From positions 1 through 32,626 of the forward strand of contig PMHH01000128.1 of the NCBI GenBank assembly GCA_003156595.1: 32,626 nucleotides of DNA. Reading direction: 5' to 3'. Below the pieces are notes generated by a model, which searched no databases, was not told where the DNA came from, and saw only the letters and a program-made list of their open reading frames with translations. The position numbers and the translations under genes are program-made. The stretch is from Acidimicrobiaceae bacterium. GTDB taxonomy: Bacteria > Actinomycetota > Acidimicrobiia > Acidimicrobiales > Palsa-688. Shown here piece by piece: positions 7,732 through 15,530 of this stretch (its first letter is position 1; each line of letters starts with the position of its first letter).

Positions 7732-9162
7732 TCAGTCGAGCTGGGCGCGCAACTCCGAGGTCCGCCCGAGGAGCGGGAACAGCGCGGCCAGCAGGCCGCC
7801 CGGAGCATTGGTGCGCCGGAAGATGGCCCGCACCGACAGTACGGCCCGGCTCAGTTGGACCAGCTCGAGTGGTGGGGTGACGCCGTATCGCAACAGCACG
7901 GCGAGGGCATCGCGGCCCAGCCCGCCGATGCCGCCCCCTTCGCCGCTCAAAAGCCCGAGCGGGTTGGCCGGTTGGATGGCTGCCAGCTCGGACACCAAGG
8001 TGTCGCCGGCGGCGCCCTCGGGCGCGATCCCGAGGTCGCGCAGCGCCGCCACTTGGGCGGCGGTGTCGCCGGTCAGAAGGGCCGGCAGCAAGTCCAGCAA
8101 GGCCCTGCGGGTCGTCAGGTCGAGTCGGCCGACCGCCCCGCATCCGATCACGCCCAGTCGGCCGTCGGGCCGGGCGACGATCTGCTCGAGACGGAGATCG
8201 GGGGCGAAGACGCCCGCGGCGAGGGCCGACTCGATGGTGAGGCTGGCGAGCGGGCGGGTGTCAACCGGCTGCTCGGGCGTGGCGGCGATGGTTCGCAACG
8301 GGAAGCCGCCCGCTGCTTCGAAGATCGCGGCTCGCTCGGTGACCAGACCGGGAAGCGGCCGGTGGACGACCAGCCCGTCCAACCCGAGGCGCTCGACTAT
8401 CAGCCCCAGCTCGATGGCGTTGAGGGCTTCATTTCGCAGGTCACTTGCTTCGGCCAGCTGCCGACTGATCAGCTCCACCAGACCCAGCGGGCGTACGGCC
8501 CGGAATATCGGCACCAGCTGTTCGAAGGGGGTGAGCACGCTGGCCGCGATGCGGGCGTCCTGGCGGACAGCCCGATCGACTCCCGGTTGTCGTACCCGCA
8601 GCAGGACCGGTGTGCCGTCGAGCAGCTCGGCCTCGTGCAGCTGCGAGACCGGCGCCACCGACACGACGGGGCCGACGTGTCCGAGGCGCCCGGGAAGGGC
8701 CTGAACGGCGATGCGCTCGGCCATGTCCGTAGGCAGGGTGATGTCCGGCAGCGGTCGTCGTTGCAGCTCGCTCACCACGAAGCCGGGAACGATGCCGTCA
8801 CTGTCGACGAGGATCCGAGCCATCTCGGCCGCGGCCGGTCCCAAGTTGGCCAGTTGGTCGCGGAGCAAGTAACTGGCGCTTTCCTGGAGCCATTCGCCGG
8901 GTTGGCTCACCGGCCGCCCGGCGGCGAGGTCTCCCGGGAGTCGACGCACCATCCACCCCAGCTGCGCCGCGGTCAGGGCCACGGACTGGCGGGCCACCCG
9001 CCCGGGTGAGATGAAGCCGGGCCGGGCCATGCGACGGGTCCGGTCGTTGACCTGTGAGCGCGCCCCGGCCAGCTCGTGTTCCCAGGTCGCTACCGCCCGC
9101 GCCAGGCCGGGAATGTCTCCGACCCAACTCGAACGGCGAGCCTCGTCGCCAAGCTCTGTCAC
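7732..9162 (-). CDS. Degenerate ABC1/AarF-family protein (predicted catalytically dead)
   Basis: This 476-residue protein has the overall ABC1 layout but lacks every catalytic motif. The KxGQ helix reads AAAEMAR, the nucleotide-binding lysine strand reads LLRVRQPG (Lys to Arg), the HADPHPGN loop reads FAPDLRLEQ and DFG reads GCG. The sequence around GRLGVIGCGAVGRLD still aligns with the GRLALLDFGMVGRLD region of active members, which supports homology. It precedes the intact AarF gene on the same strand. A regulatory or scaffolding pseudokinase partner is inference. The ATG at 9162 is the first good start after the divergent intergenic region. Confidence 0.75.
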   Translation of the reverse strand: MTELGDEARRSSWVGDIPGLARAVATWEHELAGARSQVNDRTRRMARPGFISPGRVARQSVALTAAQLGWMVRRLPGDLAAGRPVSQPGEWLQESASYLLRDQLANLGPAAAEMARILVDSDGIVPGFVVSELQRRPLPDITLPTDMAERIAVQALPGRLGHVGPVVSVAPVSQLHEAELLDGTPVLLRVRQPGVDRAVRQDARIAASVLTPFEQLVPIFRAVRPLGLVELISRQLAEASDLRNEALNAIELGLIVERLGLDGLVVHRPLPGLVTERAAIFEAAGGFPLRTIAATPEQPVDTRPLASLTIESALAAGVFAPDLRLEQIVARPDGRLGVIGCGAVGRLDLTTRRALLDLLPALLTGDTAAQVAALRDLGIAPEGAAGDTLVSELAAIQPANPLGLLSGEGGGIGGLGRDALAVLLRYGVTPPLELVQLSRAVLSVRAIFRRTNAPGGLLAALFPLLGRTSELRAQLD

Positions 9163-9222
9163 TGGTGGGTCGGGGCGTGGGTCAACAGGTCTCCTCGGTG
9201 GACGCCTGACGTTATAACTTGC

Positions 9223-9247
9223 ACTCTGAGCCCCTAAGTGTCAGAGT
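9223..9247. promoter_or_regulatory. Perfect 7-bp inverted repeat upstream of the oxygenase gene (candidate TetR operator)
   Basis: ACTCTGA (9223-9229) and TCAGAGT (9241-9247) are exact inverted copies separated by 11 bases. They end 7 bp before the ATG at 9255, between divergent genes. A TATAAC hexamer (9213-9218) lies just upstream. The TetR gene is the second gene of the plus-strand pair, so autoregulation through this site is plausible but unproven. Confidence 0.45.
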
Positions 9248-9254
9248 AACAATA

Positions 9255-10130
9255 ATGTCACATGTGTTTCCTGCTCCCGAGGAGGTCGCCGGTCTCGTCA
9301 TACGGCCCGGGTCGATCACCTGGCGCCGGGGCGGCGACCCGCGGATGTTCCTCGTCGCCGGCTACGCCCTGACCCTCCAGGTCGCCCATCCCACCGTCGG
9401 TTCTGGCGTGCGGGACCACTCCACGTTCGAGCAGGCCCCCTGGAAGCGCTTGCTGGCCACCCTCGACTACGTCAACCTCACCGTCTACGGCGGCGAGGAT
9501 GCGGCTGCGGTAGGGCGAAGGCTGCGGGACTACCACAAGGCCATCAAGGGCACCAACCCCGACGGCAGCCGGTACCACGCTCTGGAGCCGGAAGCGTATG
9601 CCTGGGTCCACGCCACCCTGGTCGACGGCTTGGTGTCGGCGCACCAGCACTTCGGGCGGCCGATGCGCCCCGACCAGATCGAGCGCCTGTACCGGGAGTG
9701 GTTGGGCATCGGCCGGTTGATCGGTATCCGCCCCGGCCAGCTACCGCCTGACTGGACCGGCTTTCGCGCCTACTTCGACGAGATGGTCGAGACCCGCCTC
9801 GTCCACAACGAGACGGTCGACCGCGTCCTGCGCTCGCTGCGTCACCCGAAACCGCCCCTCGACGCCGTGCCCGATTCCCTGTGGGCCGCCGCCACCTACC
9901 CCGCGGCTCACGTCGTGCTCCTGTCGACGGTAGGCCTGTTGCCGCCTGTCCTGCGGGAGCGGTTTGGCCTGGCCTGGAGTCCGGCCCAGGACCGCGAGTT
10001 GCGGGCCCTGGGCGCGGCGTCGCGCTCTCTCACGCCGCTGATACCCCGGCGCTTTCGCGTCATCGGGCCGGACTATCTACGGTTCCGGCGCCGTCAGATC
10101 GCCCGAGGGCCGTTGAGCCAGACCGCCTGA
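9255..10130 (+). CDS. DUF2236 / MpaB-like oxygenase family protein
   Basis: This 291-residue protein matches the DUF2236 pattern shared by fungal MpaB, rubber oxygenase Lcp and many mycobacterial proteins. Features are GDPRMFLVAGYALTLQVAHP near the N-terminus, DYHKAIKG then YHALEPEAYAWVHATLVDG in the middle, and LYREWLGIGRLIGI. Characterised relatives bind b-type heme and cleave lipid or isoprenoid substrates oxidatively; most actinobacterial members have no assigned substrate. I chose the ATG at 9255 (MSHVFPAPEE) over a TTG at 9219 because the latter begins before the operator-like repeat and adds unconserved residues. The stop overlaps the TetR start by one base (TGATG). Confidence 0.83.
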   Translation: MSHVFPAPEEVAGLVIRPGSITWRRGGDPRMFLVAGYALTLQVAHPTVGSGVRDHSTFEQAPWKRLLATLDYVNLTVYGGEDAAAVGRRLRDYHKAIKGTNPDGSRYHALEPEAYAWVHATLVDGLVSAHQHFGRPMRPDQIERLYREWLGIGRLIGIRPGQLPPDWTGFRAYFDEMVETRLVHNETVDRVLRSLRHPKPPLDAVPDSLWAAATYPAAHVVLLSTVGLLPPVLRERFGLAWSPAQDRELRALGAASRSLTPLIPRRFRVIGPDYLRFRRRQIARGPLSQTA

Positions 10131-10759
10131 TGCCCACTGTTACCCCCTGGCTGGCGGAGGTGCTTGACGGCGGCGCCGATGATGCCGACCCCACCACCGA
10201 GCGCATCTTGGATGCCTGCTACACCGAGCTGTTGACCTACGGGGTACGCCGCCTGAGCATCGAGGACGTCGCCCGGCGGGCGGGAATAGCCCGGATCACC
10301 GTCTACCGGCGCTTTGCCAACAAGCCGGCGCTGGTAAGGGCGGTGATCCTGCGGGAAGGCCGCCGGCTTCTGACCGATGTCGACGCAGCCGTCGCCGGGG
10401 TGCCGGCGGGACCGGAGCAGATAGTCGAAGGGTTCGTGGCCGTGCTGCGGTTGGTGCGCACTCACCCTCTGCTCCAACGGATGCTGACCACCGAACCGGA
10501 CTTGGCGCTGCCGTTTGTCACCACCCATGCGGCTCCGGTGGTCGCGTTGGCCCGGGACTACCTGGCCGTTCGGCTCCGGCGAGTTGCCAAGGGCAGTCAT
10601 CTGAAGGTGCGGGACCCGCAGGAAGTGGCCGAGCTGCTCGTCCGCCTCACCTTGTCCTTCCTCCTCACTCCGGAGAGTTGCATCCCGCTGCAGAGCGATG
10701 CCGATGCCCGGGCGTTCGTCCGCAAGCACGTCCTTTCCTCTTTGGCCGCGCCGGCGTAG
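10130..10759 (+). CDS. TetR-family transcriptional regulator
   Basis: This 209-residue protein has a typical N-terminal TetR helix-turn-helix at residues about 25-75 (ILDACYTELLTYGVRRLSI, then EDVARRAGIARITVYRRFANK). A helical ligand-binding domain follows. Its start overlaps the stop of the DUF2236 gene, so the two are co-expressed. It faces the end of the Mce/FadD run (convergent, 19 bp apart). Likely targets are its own promoter, where an inverted repeat lies at 9223-9247, and possibly lipid genes. The effector is unknown; an acyl-CoA or lipid is a guess from context. Confidence 0.92.
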   Translation: MPTVTPWLAEVLDGGADDADPTTERILDACYTELLTYGVRRLSIEDVARRAGIARITVYRRFANKPALVRAVILREGRRLLTDVDAAVAGVPAGPEQIVEGFVAVLRLVRTHPLLQRMLTTEPDLALPFVTTHAAPVVALARDYLAVRLRRVAKGSHLKVRDPQEVAELLVRLTLSFLLTPESCIPLQSDADARAFVRKHVLSSLAAPA

Positions 10760-10778
10760 CCAGCCAATCGCGGTCCGA

Positions 10779-12449
10779 TCAACGGGCCCTGCGCCCCGCC
10801 TTCCTCTCCGCCAGCTGGCGTTTCAGGACCTTTCCAGAAGGGTTGCGCGGCAGTTCCTCGACGAACACCACGTCGCGGGGCACCTTGAAGCGGGCCAGGT
10901 TGGCCTTGACGTACTCCCTGACGGCGTCGGCGTCGAGATCATGCCCGGGCCGGACCACCACGAACACCCGCAATCGCTGGCCGAACGTCTCATCCGGGAC
11001 ACCGATGGCCGCGGCTTCCAATACCGCCTCATGACCGGCGAGCAATTCTTCGATCTCCCGAGGGAACACGTTCTCCCCTCCGGAAACGATCATTTCGTCG
11101 TCGCGACCGTCGACGAACAGCCGGCCTTGCGGGTCGAAGTGGCCGACGTCGCCGGTTGACATCAACCCGTCGATGAGCTCTTTGCCGCCCCCCCCGGTGT
11201 AGCCGCCGAACTCCATGCCGCTGCCGACGAAGATCCGACCGGTGGTCCCGTCGGGAGTCCGCCGCCCATCGTCGTCGTAGATCCGCACCGTGGTCCCGAG
11301 CGGTGGCTTACCCACGCATCCGGGCGCGGCCCGCATGTCGGACGGGTCGGCGATGGTGGCCCAGGCCACTTCGGTGGAGCCGTAGAGGTTGTAGAGGACA
11401 TCACCGAAGGTGTCCATCGTCTTGGTGGCCAGGGCCGCCTCGAGCTGGGCGCCGCTGCTGGCGATGATGCGCAGGGCTGACAGGTCAGTGGCGGCGATGC
11501 GTTCCTCGCCGAGAGAGAGCAGCCGGTTGAGGATTACTGGGACCACGGCCAGGGCGGTGCACCGGTGCTCGGCCAGGGCGATGAGGGTGTCCTCGGGGTC
11601 GAACCGGCGGCGTACGACGACGGTGGACCCGAGGGCGATGGCCAGCGCCGACATGCCGAGCCCCCAGGCGTGGAAGGCGGGCGGGGCCACGAAGGTGGCC
11701 TCCCTGGCCCGGAACGGGATGCGGGAGAGGATGGCGGCGGGGGCGGTGAGCGACCGGGGTTGGCCACGGTTGGCGCCCTTCGGGGTGCCCGTAGTGCCGC
11801 TGGTGAGGATGATGACCTTGCCGGGCTCCAAGGGCGACGCCGGGGGGGCGGGGTTCCCTATCGCGATCAGCGACTCGATGGTCGGCCCGTCTCCCGGTCC
11901 TGATCCGGGGTCGTCTGTCCAGGCCAGGAAGCGACCTTTGGGAGCCTCGGCTCCGGCTACGACCGCGGCGAACTCCTCGTCGTACACCAGGGCTTCGATC
12001 CCCTCCCGGGCGCAGACCTCGTTGACTTGCGGGCCGGCGAAGTCGGTGTTGAGGTAGAGGGCGCGCCCCCCGGCTTTGAGCGTGCCGAAGGTGGCGTCGA
12101 ACATGCCCCGGTGGTTGCGACACAGGATGCCGACACCAGTGCTGGCCCCGACCCCGCGGGCCCGCCAGGCGTTGGCGAGGGCGTTGGAGCGCTGGTCCAT
12201 ATCGTTGAAAGTGAGGGTGCCCAACTCGTCGGACAACCCGGCTCGGTCGCCGTAGCGGATGGCAGCCACGCTGACACCCGCACCCATGGCGCCGTAGCGC
12301 TCGAGGGCCTGGAACGCGGCGAGAAGCTTGTCGGGTCGCTCCGGACCGACGAGACCGGCCCGGGTGATCGTCACCAACGCCTGGGCCTCGCTCGGCAGAC
12401 GCATGAGGAGCTTGGTCAGGTTCGTCAGGTCCCCGATGGGGTCAGGCAT
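10779..12449 (-). CDS. fadD: Acyl-CoA synthetase (AMP-forming ligase, FadD2-like)
   Basis: This 556-residue ANL-superfamily enzyme activates a carboxylic acid to its CoA thioester through an acyl-adenylate. Visible motifs are the P-loop ILTSGTTGTPKGANR (about residue 211), YGSTEVAWAT (about 354), STGDVGHFD and GRDDEMIVSGGENVFPREIEE (about 440-465) and the catalytic-lysine motif PSGKVLKR (about 538). Length and the GYTGGGGKELIDGL stretch recall mycobacterial FadD2. It is the last gene of the Mce run, 27 bp after a lipoprotein gene, consistent with activating the imported acid. The ATG at 12449 is constrained by an in-frame stop 12 bases upstream. The best Shine-Dalgarno (GGAGG at 12467-12471) serves a six-codon leader frame that overlaps this start. 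Confidence 0.93.
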   Translation of the reverse strand: MPDPIGDLTNLTKLLMRLPSEAQALVTITRAGLVGPERPDKLLAAFQALERYGAMGAGVSVAAIRYGDRAGLSDELGTLTFNDMDQRSNALANAWRARGVGASTGVGILCRNHRGMFDATFGTLKAGGRALYLNTDFAGPQVNEVCAREGIEALVYDEEFAAVVAGAEAPKGRFLAWTDDPGSGPGDGPTIESLIAIGNPAPPASPLEPGKVIILTSGTTGTPKGANRGQPRSLTAPAAILSRIPFRAREATFVAPPAFHAWGLGMSALAIALGSTVVVRRRFDPEDTLIALAEHRCTALAVVPVILNRLLSLGEERIAATDLSALRIIASSGAQLEAALATKTMDTFGDVLYNLYGSTEVAWATIADPSDMRAAPGCVGKPPLGTTVRIYDDDGRRTPDGTTGRIFVGSGMEFGGYTGGGGKELIDGLMSTGDVGHFDPQGRLFVDGRDDEMIVSGGENVFPREIEELLAGHEAVLEAAAIGVPDETFGQRLRVFVVVRPGHDLDADAVREYVKANLARFKVPRDVVFVEELPRNPSGKVLKRQLAERKAGRRAR

Positions 12450-12471
12450 CGCTGCCGTTCATGCGTCCTCC
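12442..12471 (-). promoter_or_regulatory. Candidate translational leader mini-ORF before fadD
   Basis: GGAGG at 12471-12467 is followed after four bases by ATG at 12462, which opens a six-codon frame (MNGSDA) ending in TGA at 12444-12442. The fadD ATG at 12449 lies inside it in another frame. The optimal Shine-Dalgarno spacing favours the mini-ORF, so fadD may depend on reinitiation or coupling. No conservation data are available. Confidence 0.35.
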
Positions 12472-12476
12472 GTTAC

Positions 12477-12986
12477 CTAGGTTCGAGCAGCCGTCGGTGT
12501 GCTGTTGGCTTGCAGGTCATAGTGGCACTGCCGGGTAGAGAAGGCGATGAGCGATGTCGCGGCCGCCTCGACAGGTGGGCTCTTGAGCGGAGACAGGTCG
12601 CTCGCCGGAAGGGCGAGCACGTTGAGCCCGTGGGCTGCCAAGTCCCGCAGCAGGTCGGCCACGGCGCCGACATATCTGGCCACGGCGGGGCTGATCGAGG
12701 CCGGGGCGGCTTTCTCCAACGTCGTCGCGAAGGCCACATAGTCATCGAGGATGCGCTCCTCACCTGTTGTGCCGTGGGTCTGTTGGGAGGTCTTGAGGTG
12801 CTCGTAGTCGTCGATCAGCAGGCCACAGAACTTGGCGGTCGACGGGGGTCCGGCCAGCGCGGTGGCCGGCGGCGGCCATTGGTAGTCGATGCCGCCCGGA
12901 CCCTTCAGGGTATGGGCTGTCGCGGCACCGTTCGTGCATGCCGCGGCGCCGACGACCAGCGCCGCGGCTCCAATACCCAGCCTCAC
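12477..12986 (-). CDS. Mce-operon lipoprotein / secreted protein, paralogue 2
   Basis: This 169-residue protein starts at GTG 12986, which overlaps the stop of the preceding secreted protein (GTGA). It has a short signal peptide with an imperfect lipobox (VGAAAC, Cys 17). The mature part has GPPSTAKFC (Cys 54), a helical middle (PAVARYVGAVADLLRDLAAHG), a Leu-Ser-Pro-Leu turn and a closing CHY motif (Cys 154). The gene at 13924-14418 shares GPPSTAKFC, the same helix pattern and the CHY end with nearly the same Cys spacing, so the two are paralogues. I do not recognise the family. The two conserved cysteines could form a disulfide outside the cell. A role with the Mce transporter is inferred from operon position. 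Confidence 0.8.
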   Translation of the reverse strand: MRLGIGAAALVVGAAACTNGAATAHTLKGPGGIDYQWPPPATALAGPPSTAKFCGLLIDDYEHLKTSQQTHGTTGEERILDDYVAFATTLEKAAPASISPAVARYVGAVADLLRDLAAHGLNVLALPASDLSPLKSPPVEAAATSLIAFSTRQCHYDLQANSTPTAART

Positions 12987-13909
12987 GCCGTCACGTTGAT
13001 GGAGAAGTCAGCCGGGGCGGTAAACATCGCATTCCCGGGTGGCTGCGGAAGGCCGAGCTGGCTGTTGAACAATGACACGAAGGTGGCGTTGCACCCCGGG
13101 TTGGGTGGTGGTGCCGGGTTGGTGGTCTTCGCAGTGTTGCCGAAGAGCTGCGGGTAGGGGAAGTCGTTGGCCACCACTTCGGTGGTTCCACCTGTGACCG
13201 GACCCGTCACTGGCTTCCCGGTGATCCCTTTCTCTCCGGGCGCGGCGCTGGTCGCAGTGGTGAAGTGGATCGGTTCGAAGAAGTTGTAACCAGTCGCCTT
13301 GAGGGCTGTCAGATCAGATTGCGAGTCGCCCACCAGATCCTGGTCGCCGGCTGCCGTGGTGCACCCGAAGAGCTGAGGCACTGGAAGGGTGATCCCTCCA
13401 AGGATGGTGGCGTCACCGATGATGGTTCCTTTGAAAGTGGCGTACAGATCGAGATTGAGACCGCCGTTAGCTGCCGGTGTGCGGCTGATGGATGCGGTCA
13501 TGTTGCCTTCGAGCTCCAGGTACGCGGTCAGGAGGGTGAGACCGGGGATGGCGATCGAGAGCGGTACGGGATTGTTGGTGATGTCCACCTCGTCATTGGC
13601 GACGAAACCCTGTTCCGAGGGCAGGGTGAGATATCCGCAAAGGGTCGCGTCCGCTGGACCCAGGATGGCCTTGACCGTGTTTCCGACGGTGAGCGTGCCG
13701 CCGTCGAGCGTCCCTCGGAAGGGGATCTGGTAGGGGATGGACGGATTGCCGCGGGCCGAGCCGGCGGGCGGGTACTGCTCGGGTGCACAGTTTGCAGCCG
13801 AGTCGGGCAGCAGCCCCGCAGCTTGGGCGGGTCGGATGGTGTAGGTGATGGTCGAGACCAACGCCACGGCCCCCAACCCAATGGCCAATATCGGATGTCT
13901 CGTCGCCAA
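12983..13909 (-). CDS. Secreted Mce-operon protein of unknown family, paralogue A
   Basis: This 308-residue protein starts at TTG 13909 with GGGGGG upstream as ribosome-binding site. A signal peptide (residues about 1-30, ending near AQA) precedes an export-type, Gly/Thr/Pro-rich, beta-looking mature chain with no membrane segment. Signatures shared with the two upstream paralogues are PEQYPPAGSAR, CGYLTLPS, TPAANGGLN, GKPVTGPVTG, VANDFPYP and a C-terminal FNSQLGLPQPPG...F.AP..F.I. These show a family, but I cannot name it. The stop overlaps the following lipoprotein start. Lipid binding, or bridging the outer envelope for the Mce complex, is inference. Confidence 0.8.
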   Translation of the reverse strand: MATRHPILAIGLGAVALVSTITYTIRPAQAAGLLPDSAANCAPEQYPPAGSARGNPSIPYQIPFRGTLDGGTLTVGNTVKAILGPADATLCGYLTLPSEQGFVANDEVDITNNPVPLSIAIPGLTLLTAYLELEGNMTASISRTPAANGGLNLDLYATFKGTIIGDATILGGITLPVPQLFGCTTAAGDQDLVGDSQSDLTALKATGYNFFEPIHFTTATSAAPGEKGITGKPVTGPVTGGTTEVVANDFPYPQLFGNTAKTTNPAPPPNPGCNATFVSLFNSQLGLPQPPGNAMFTAPADFSINVTA

Positions 13910-13923
13910 TGAAGGTTCCCCCC

Positions 13924-14418
13924 TCAGCCCCCGATCGTATAGTGACAGTTCGCCTGGGAGTAGGCGATCACCTTGGTCCCGGCCGCTTTGATGGTCGGGT
14001 CCAGCAGCAGGGGACTGAGTTGGCCTGGTGCCAGCTTCTGGGCGTTGAGACCGACGCGGTCGAGGTCGGACAGGATCTGGGCCACGCTGCGCAGGTAAAT
14101 CGCCGCCGGGCCGGCGATCTCAGCCGGCGCAGCCGCTATGACCTTCGGGACGACGGCGATGAAGTCCGCCACGATGTCCTGGCGCACCTTGTTGCTCACC
14201 GCGTTCGGGATCTGCCCGAGATGCTGGTAGCCGGCCACCAAGAGAGTGCAGAACTTCGCGGTGCTAGGAGGACCGGAGATGGCCGGCGGCGTCCAGGTGT
14301 CGGCGCCCACGGAGGAACTCCGAGACGCGTGACTCGTCACGCCTCCGCCGCAGGCGCCGACGGCCGTCATCGCGGCCAGGGCCGCGAGAGGTGCGACGAG
14401 GGTCCGCCACGGGATCAC
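13924..14418 (-). CDS. Mce-operon lipoprotein, paralogue 1
   Basis: This 164-residue protein starts at GTG 14418, overlapping the upstream stop (GTGA). Longer frames through this region run into the preceding gene and are not coding. It has a lipoprotein signal with AVGAC (Cys 23), then a Ser/Gly linker, GPPSTAKFC (Cys 57), a helical core and a closing NCHYTIGG (Cys 158). It is paralogous to the gene at 12477-12986, with Cys-Cys distances of 101 and 100 residues. It forms a secreted-protein/lipoprotein pair with the gene upstream, and the pair is repeated downstream. The family is unknown. Confidence 0.8.
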   Translation of the reverse strand: MIPWRTLVAPLAALAAMTAVGACGGGVTSHASRSSSVGADTWTPPAISGPPSTAKFCTLLVAGYQHLGQIPNAVSNKVRQDIVADFIAVVPKVIAAAPAEIAGPAAIYLRSVAQILSDLDRVGLNAQKLAPGQLSPLLLDPTIKAAGTKVIAYSQANCHYTIGG

Positions 14419-15530
14419 GCCGAGGTGTGGATGGCGAAGGTGCCGGGAGCGTAGAAGGTGTTGTAACCAGCTGGCGACGGCAGCCCGAGGAGGGTATTGA
14501 ACAGCGAGGCATTGGCCGCCGAGCACAGTGTTGTGCTGGTCGGGTCGTAGAGATCCGGCGGATTCGGGAAAGCGCTCGGGGGGGTGCTGGGCAGTACCGC
14601 CGCGACCGGGAAGTCGTTGGCTACCAGCGTGGCGGTTGCGCCGGTGATCGGGCCGGTGACCGGCTGCCCGGCCTGGCCGCTGCTGGTCGTCAAGCTGGTG
14701 CTGAGGTGTACTGGCGTGGTGTTGGCGGCACCCGACAGCCCCGTCTGCCCAGGCCCGGTACCGAAGTCGGTGGCGGATATCCCCGCGTCGAGCAGGTTGC
14801 CGATGGGAACAGTGCAGGTTCCACCGGGAACGCCCGGCGGGGACACGCCCGCCGGTAGGCAGTTGGTGGGCAGGGGGAGGCTGGACGTCAACAGGCCCAC
14901 GAGACCCGCTAGGGCGCAGGCGCTGATGACCGAGGTCGACTTGGCCGACGAGTAGAAGTCGACGTTGAGCCCGCCATTGGCGGCGGGGGTGGGCTCGATG
15001 TCCGCGGCTAACTCGCCGATGGCCGAACCGACACCCTGCAGCAAGGGAACCCCGGGGACTCCCTTGAGCCCGATCGAGATATCGATGGGGTTGTGGAATT
15101 GGAAGTTGTTGTTGTACTGATCTGTGTTGCCGTTGTTGGAGGTGCCATAGGGGTTGCCGGAGATTCCGCCCTTCTGGCTCGGGAGCGCCAGCACTCCACA
15201 TGATGACGCAGTAATGGTTCCGTCGCCGGTGGCGGCGTTGATCGGGCCGCCAAGTGTCACGGTCACCAGGCTGGTTGGGCTGTTGATCTCCAGGTAACCA
15301 CCGGCCAGGGTGGCCGAGAACGGGATCTCATAAGGAGTCGATGTCGAGTTTCGGGCTGAGCCGGCGGGTGGATACTGCTCGGGGAGGCAGGACGGGAACG
15401 GCGGGTTCGGGTATGGCGACGTGGTGGCGAAGGCGGCGGGACTGGAACCCACCACGGCCGAGACGGCGATCGTGACGGAGAGGACAACGCCGGTCAGGCG
15501 CCGATTGCGGTACCGGGACGGACCGGTCAC
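14415..15530 (-). CDS. Secreted Mce-operon protein of unknown family, paralogue B
   Basis: This 371-residue protein starts at GTG 15530, which overlaps the upstream stop. A signal peptide spans residues about 1-36 (a VVLSVTIAVSAVVGSSPAAFA-like hydrophobic run). The mature chain carries the family marks PEQYPPAGSAR, PYEIPFSATLAGG, CGVLALPS, TPAANGGLNVDFYSS, GQPVTGPITG, VANDFPV and SLFNTLLGLPSPAGYNTFYAP. It has two insertions relative to paralogue A: an Asn/Gly-rich stretch near residues 130-150 and a Cys/Pro-rich stretch near 215-245. No enzymatic motif is visible. Tight coupling to the Mce genes suggests an extracytoplasmic partner of the transporter; this is inference. Confidence 0.8.
   Translation of the reverse strand: MTGPSRYRNRRLTGVVLSVTIAVSAVVGSSPAAFATTSPYPNPPFPSCLPEQYPPAGSARNSTSTPYEIPFSATLAGGYLEINSPTSLVTVTLGGPINAATGDGTITASSCGVLALPSQKGGISGNPYGTSNNGNTDQYNNNFQFHNPIDISIGLKGVPGVPLLQGVGSAIGELAADIEPTPAANGGLNVDFYSSAKSTSVISACALAGLVGLLTSSLPLPTNCLPAGVSPPGVPGGTCTVPIGNLLDAGISATDFGTGPGQTGLSGAANTTPVHLSTSLTTSSGQAGQPVTGPITGATATLVANDFPVAAVLPSTPPSAFPNPPDLYDPTSTTLCSAANASLFNTLLGLPSPAGYNTFYAPGTFAIHTSA

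Noticed and set aside
6713-8704. A 663-codon plus-strand frame across both AarF-family genes
   Set aside because: It spans the junction of two real minus-strand genes with clear family motifs, and its translation is low-complexity Arg/Ala/Ser.
9219-9254. TTG start giving a 12-residue longer DUF2236 protein
   Set aside because: It would place coding sequence over the operator-like palindrome and lacks a Shine-Dalgarno; ATG 9255 is preferred.
13924-15201. A 425-codon minus frame extending the lipoprotein upstream
   Set aside because: Only the part after GTG 14418 has a signal peptide and similarity to the paralogue; the rest overlaps paralogue B in another frame.
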